Of a stretch of 8,593 nucleotides of DNA, positions 6,171-8,593 are shown piece by piece. Source of the stretch: Deltaproteobacteria bacterium (lineage in GTDB: Bacteria > Desulfobacterota > Desulfobacteria > Desulfobacterales > Desulfosalsimonadaceae); NCBI GenBank assembly GCA_024280875.1, contig JAJRPH010000419.1, positions 1-8,593 of the forward strand, given 5' to 3'. Positions within the stretch are counted from its first letter, which is position 1, and each line of letters opens with the position of its first letter. Below the pieces are notes generated by a model. The model was not told the origin of the DNA, did not search any database, and saw only the letters and a list, made by a program, of their open reading frames with translations. Both the position numbers and the translations under genes were made by a program.

Positions 6171-6770
6171 ATGAACCATTACCCGTCTTCAATCAGGAAA
6201 GTAATCAATCACCTGAACAAATTACCCGGCATCGGTTTAAAAACAGCTGAGCGACTGGCCATGCATCTACTAAGTGCTCCGGAATCGGAAGTTTCCGAGC
6301 TTTCCCAAAGTATCGGAGAGCTGAAAAAAACCATCCGGCTCTGCTCTCAATGCTTTGCGCTCAGTGATTCCGGTTTATGCCGCATATGCAGCAATACGTC
6401 CAGAGACAATACGTTGATATGTGTTGTTGAAAATCAGGCGGACATGGTGGCCATTGAAAAATCAGGGGGGTTTACCGGGGTGTATCATCTCCTCCAGGGA
6501 CTTCTGTCGCCCATGGATAATGTAGGGCCTGACGATATCCGACTGAAAGAACTTTTGGCAAAAATCGCAAAAGGCAATGTGGCAGAAGTCATTATTGCCA
6601 CCGGTACTAATGTGGAAGGCGAAGCCACCGCTTCATATATTTCAGACTGCCTGACCCGTTTCCCGATTAATATCACCCGGATTGCGTCCGGCGTTCCCAT
6701 GGGCGGCGAATTGAAATACGTGGATCAGGTGACGCTTAAAAAAGCAATGGAGGCGCGGCATGCCCTATAA
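6171..6770 (+). CDS. recR: Recombination mediator RecR
   Basis: Product of 199 residues, full length for the family. It has a helix-hairpin-helix (LPGIGLKTAERLA, 18-30), a four-Cys zinc finger (C58, C61, C70, C73), and a Toprim domain with LICVVE (82-87, acidic E87), YHLLQGLLSP (105-114) and IIATGTNVEGEAT. The Walker B-like C-terminal part contains RIASGVPMGGELKYVDQ (170-186). RecR forms a ring clamp and, with RecO and sometimes RecF, loads RecA on gapped or broken DNA. The ATG at 6171 gives the expected N-terminus (MNHYPSSIRKVI), with AAGGGA and AGGG upstream. A 61-base gap separates it from ybaB, with no terminator. Its 3' end overlaps the next gene by 11 bases. Confidence 0.97.
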   Translation: MNHYPSSIRKVINHLNKLPGIGLKTAERLAMHLLSAPESEVSELSQSIGELKKTIRLCSQCFALSDSGLCRICSNTSRDNTLICVVENQADMVAIEKSGGFTGVYHLLQGLLSPMDNVGPDDIRLKELLAKIAKGNVAEVIIATGTNVEGEATASYISDCLTRFPINITRIASGVPMGGELKYVDQVTLKKAMEARHAL

Positions 6771-7203
6771 AACGGTTCAACCCGATGATTTATTCAAATG
6801 CCAGATGTGCGGCGAATGCTGCAAAGGATATGGCGGCACTTTTGTCACAGAGTCTGACATTAAAAACATCGCCCGATTTATCGGCTCTTTGCCGGAAACA
6901 TTTGTTGAAGAATACTGTGATATGTCCGGAGGAGAACCGGTTCTTGCCCAAAAAAAAGACCAGTTCTGCATTTTCTGGGATGAAGCCCGGCTCTGCACGA
7001 TCCATCCGGTGAAGCCTCGCATGTGCCGGGAATGGCCGTTTATCCTGAGTGTCCTTGCTGATCCGAACAACTGGGAAATCATGTCAAATGCCTGCCCGGG
7101 GATCCGGACGGATTTCCCTTTAAGTGTAGTTGAAAGATGTGTCCGGGAGAAACGATCCGTTCACCCCCAGGATGAAACGGAAAAATTGAAAATTGAAAAT
7201 TGA
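6760..7203 (+). CDS. YkgJ family Cys-cluster protein
   Basis: Product of 147 residues with the hallmark CxxCxxCC motif (C14, C17, C20, C21: FKCQMCGECCKGYGG). More family Cys positions follow: C70 (FCIFW), C79 (LCTIHPVKPRMC) with C89, and C112 in NACPGI. The PF03692-type fold probably binds a zinc or iron-sulfur centre; the biochemical role of the family is unsettled and I do not assign a reaction. Start: an ATG with GGAGG 6 bases upstream (6749-6753), placed inside the end of recR, so the two are translationally coupled. The C-terminus (EKLKIEN) is encoded by three perfect tandem copies of AAAATTG that run into the stop codon, which suggests that the tail is recent or variable. Confidence 0.9.
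   Translation: MPYKTVQPDDLFKCQMCGECCKGYGGTFVTESDIKNIARFIGSLPETFVEEYCDMSGGEPVLAQKKDQFCIFWDEARLCTIHPVKPRMCREWPFILSVLADPNNWEIMSNACPGIRTDFPLSVVERCVREKRSVHPQDETEKLKIEN
7182..7202 (+). repeat. Three tandem copies of a 7-bp repeat at the end of the Cys-cluster gene
   Basis: AAAATTG occurs three times without a break or change (7182-7188, 7189-7195, 7196-7202). The last copy supplies the first two bases of the TGA stop. The unit is not a multiple of three, so gain or loss of a copy would change the reading frame and extend or alter the C-terminus. Confidence 0.8.
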
Positions 7204-7264
7204 TGGCGTCGCTCCATATGTATCATACGAAAAGATAAAATGAAAAAAACTGAAAGTATTTTTT

Positions 7265-8050
7265 ATGATTGGAATTTTTGATTCAGGGATCGGCGGCCTG
7301 ACGGTTGTGCGCGCCATCATGGATGAACTACCCGGATACGACATCATGTATTTCGGCGATACGGCCCGAACCCCCTATGGCACGAAAAGCGGTAAAACCG
7401 TTATAGAATATTCCATCCAGAACACCGAGTTTTTGGTCAAACAGGGCGCGAATATGATCGTCATGGCATGCAACACAGCCTCCAGTGTTGCCACTGAAAC
7501 ATTAAAAGAGCGGTTCAATCTGCCAATCTACGAGGTCATAACACCGGCCGTCACCCGTTCCTTAAAAGAGACGAAAAAGTCCGTTATCGGTGTGATCGGC
7601 ACCAGGGCAACCATTACAAGCGGTATTTATGAGAAAAAAATTAAGGAACAAAACCCTGATGCCAGGGTCTATTCCGCTGCCTGTCCCCTGCTGGTTCCGC
7701 TGGTCGAAGAAGGATGGCTTTCAAAGCCCGAGACCCGAATGATTGTTAAAAAATATCTTCTTCCGTTAAAAACACGGCAGATTGACACCCTGATTCTGGG
7801 CTGCACTCACTACCCGCTTCTCAAACCGATTATCCAGCACAAAATCGGCAAACGGGTTCGTGTGATCAGCTCTTCCACTGCGGTTGCGGAACAAATCAGG
7901 GGCTTTATTTCATCTTCGCCGGAAATTGACCGAAAACTCTCAAAAAACGGGCAATCTGAATTTTACGTTTCAGACCTCACCCCGCAGTTTGAAAAAACAG
8001 CCAAATCCGTCATCCGCCAGCCGATTCACCTCAACCACGTCAGCCTATAA
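7265..8050 (+). CDS. murI: Glutamate racemase
   Basis: Product of 261 residues, normal for the family. It converts L-glutamate to D-glutamate for the peptidoglycan stem peptide, in the cytoplasm. Key sites are all present: IFDSGIGG (4-11, with D6 and S7), GDTARTPYG (31-39), ACNTAS with catalytic C69 (68-73), and LGCTHYP with catalytic C180 and H182 (178-184). The start MIGIFDSGIGGLTV is the typical N-terminus. There is no alternative start upstream in the same frame and no convincing Shine-Dalgarno. A short overlapping ORF (7240-7281) crosses the start and could couple translation. No clear terminator hairpin follows; downstream is an AT-rich spacer. Confidence 0.96.
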   Translation: MIGIFDSGIGGLTVVRAIMDELPGYDIMYFGDTARTPYGTKSGKTVIEYSIQNTEFLVKQGANMIVMACNTASSVATETLKERFNLPIYEVITPAVTRSLKETKKSVIGVIGTRATITSGIYEKKIKEQNPDARVYSAACPLLVPLVEEGWLSKPETRMIVKKYLLPLKTRQIDTLILGCTHYPLLKPIIQHKIGKRVRVISSSTAVAEQIRGFISSSPEIDRKLSKNGQSEFYVSDLTPQFEKTAKSVIRQPIHLNHVSL

Positions 8051-8344
8051 TTCAAAAACCAATCAAACTTCTTAATCTTTACCTATGCTCCACTTCCCCC
8101 CAAAAAAACAATTCCAGCTTTTTTTTAAAATTCAATAGCGATTCGAAGATTTTTTTAAAATTTGGCAGCCACAATATATAGAATATCCCCAAATCAAAAA
8201 AACCGCCCACTTTTATCGATAGTGTGAACTATTGAAAAATTTTGCAATAGTGTCGATTTGGCTACCATGCCACAACTTTAATAAAGCCGAAATCGATTTT
8301 CAAATCTTGGGGCTTAATAGAGGTTCGCAAAAAAACAATAACCC
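8051..8344. other. AT-rich non-coding spacer between murI and the higB remnant
   Basis: No credible coding frame is seen on either strand. It contains two copies of TTTTTTTAAAATT starting 30 bases apart (8120-8132 and 8150-8162), a near-perfect 24-base palindrome (8228-8251) and a weak AAGCC/GGCTT inverted repeat at about 8283-8315. It separates the housekeeping cluster from the accessory-looking right edge. Confidence 0.6.
8228..8251. repeat. 24-bp near-perfect palindrome
   Basis: ACTATTG (8228-8234) and CAATAGT (8245-8251) are inverted copies around an AAAATTTT centre, with a single mismatched pair. ATAGTGT also occurs just left of it and within the right arm's flank. It could be an operator or a weak hairpin. 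It lacks a following T-run, so I do not call it a terminator. Confidence 0.6.
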
Positions 8345-8373
8345 TTGACGATATTATCTTTTTGGGTTATATT
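8345..8373 (+). promoter_or_regulatory. Sigma70-type promoter of the higB remnant, nearly leaderless
   Basis: TTGACG (8345-8350) and TATATT (8368-8373) are spaced by exactly 17 bases. The predicted start is about 8380, which is the ATG of the higB reading frame (8380-8382). No Shine-Dalgarno would be present in such an RNA. Confidence 0.65.
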
Positions 8374-8379
8374 CTTTTT

Positions 8380-8457
8380 ATGATTAAATCCTTTAAATGC
8401 AAAGAGACCGAAAGCATATTTCAGGGACGATTCTCGAAAAAATTGCCAAATGCAATC
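8380..8457 (+). pseudogene. higB: 5' fragment of a HigB-type (RelE superfamily) toxin gene, interrupted
   Basis: From the ATG at 8380 the first about 26 codons read MIKSFKCKETESIFQGRFSK followed by KLPNAI, which matches the N-terminus of HigB mRNA-interferase toxins (MIKSFK.KE.E.IF.G..SKKLP..I). Full proteins are about 92-93 residues. Here the similarity stops abruptly and the frame continues into an AT-rich stretch with no likeness to the family up to a TAA at 8581-8583. The missing part includes the GDR.G.WSIR.N..WRI segment with the catalytic and ribosome-contact residues, so no active toxin is expected. No higA antitoxin gene is seen before the window ends. A TTG at 8362 would give a longer frame, but it lies inside the promoter. 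The break is probably an insertion-element end. Confidence 0.7.
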
Positions 8458-8593
8458 ATTGCTGTCCGGTTAACTTATGAAAAATATCAATATGTTAAAA
8501 ATATAAACCCCGGTCAAGTTGCAATTTTGGAAAATAGTTTTTCTATTTATTTTACAGCGATTGTTTTATTTTTGATTTTTTAATCTAAATTAA
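8456..8593 (+). mobile_element. Probable left end of an insertion sequence (IS4-like?) cutting higB
   Basis: The HigB match ends between 8453 and 8458, where ATTGCTGTCCGGTTAA (8458-8473) begins. From memory this resembles terminal sequences of IS4-family elements with DUF4372 transposases. The rest is AT-rich and non-coding, as expected for the leader ahead of a transposase that would lie beyond the window. No transposase and no second end can be seen, so the family is a guess and a simple deletion/fusion remains possible. Confidence 0.4.

Noticed and set aside
6777..7082. Minus-strand frame of 101 codons opposite the Cys-cluster gene
   Set aside because: Shadow of the CxxCxxCC gene, with no start signals or family resemblance.
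8362..8382. TTG at 8362 as the higB start
   Set aside because: It would add MGYILF, not seen in HigB proteins, and lies inside the promoter between the -35 and -10 boxes.

Overview
The window looks like a core chromosomal segment of a Gram-negative bacterium with moderate GC content. My best guess is a sulfate-reducer-like member of the Desulfobacterota (former Deltaproteobacteria). That rests on the gene neighbourhood (hflKC, a DUF721/DciA gene, a TrmN6-like methyltransferase, two tRNA-Ser genes, dnaX-ybaB-recR, a YkgJ-like gene, murI) and on the style of the truncated HigB fragment. It is inference from recalled neighbourhoods, not a search result.

Layout: (1) Bases 1-76 hold the 3' end of a tiny, very basic plus-strand gene of the AURKAIP1/COX24 (mS38/bS22-like) family. 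It is followed by a strong hairpin terminator that also separates it from the convergent hflKC operon. (2) 158-2160, minus strand: hflK and hflC with an ATGA stop/start overlap; a promoter and a dyad lie in the 358-base divergent spacer. (3) 2519-3568, plus strand: a DUF721/DciA-like gene and a TrmN6-type methyltransferase, probably one transcript. (4) 3681-3920: two tandem tRNA-Ser genes (anticodons CGA and GGA). (5) 3949-8050, plus strand: dnaX behind a clear sigma70-type promoter, then ybaB/ebfC, recR, a YkgJ-type Cys-cluster gene and murI, closely spaced and mostly with good ribosome binding sites. (6) 8051-8593: an AT-rich accessory strip with phased A/T tracts, a near-perfect palindrome, a sigma70-type promoter and the first about 26 codons of a higB toxin gene, which then runs into unrelated AT-rich sequence that looks like the end of an insertion element.

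Functionally, dnaX (clamp loader), ybaB (nucleoid-associated protein) and recR (recombination mediator) form the familiar replication/repair cluster. The DUF721/DciA protein may also act in replication, at helicase loading. HflKC is the membrane complex that modulates FtsH proteolysis, and MurI supplies D-glutamate for peptidoglycan. The least ordinary parts are the broken higB with an almost leaderless promoter, the poly-A tracts in dnaX that could yield a shorter subunit, and the tiny bS22/mS38-like gene at the left edge. I saw no clearly new multi-gene system; most of the window is ordinary housekeeping DNA.
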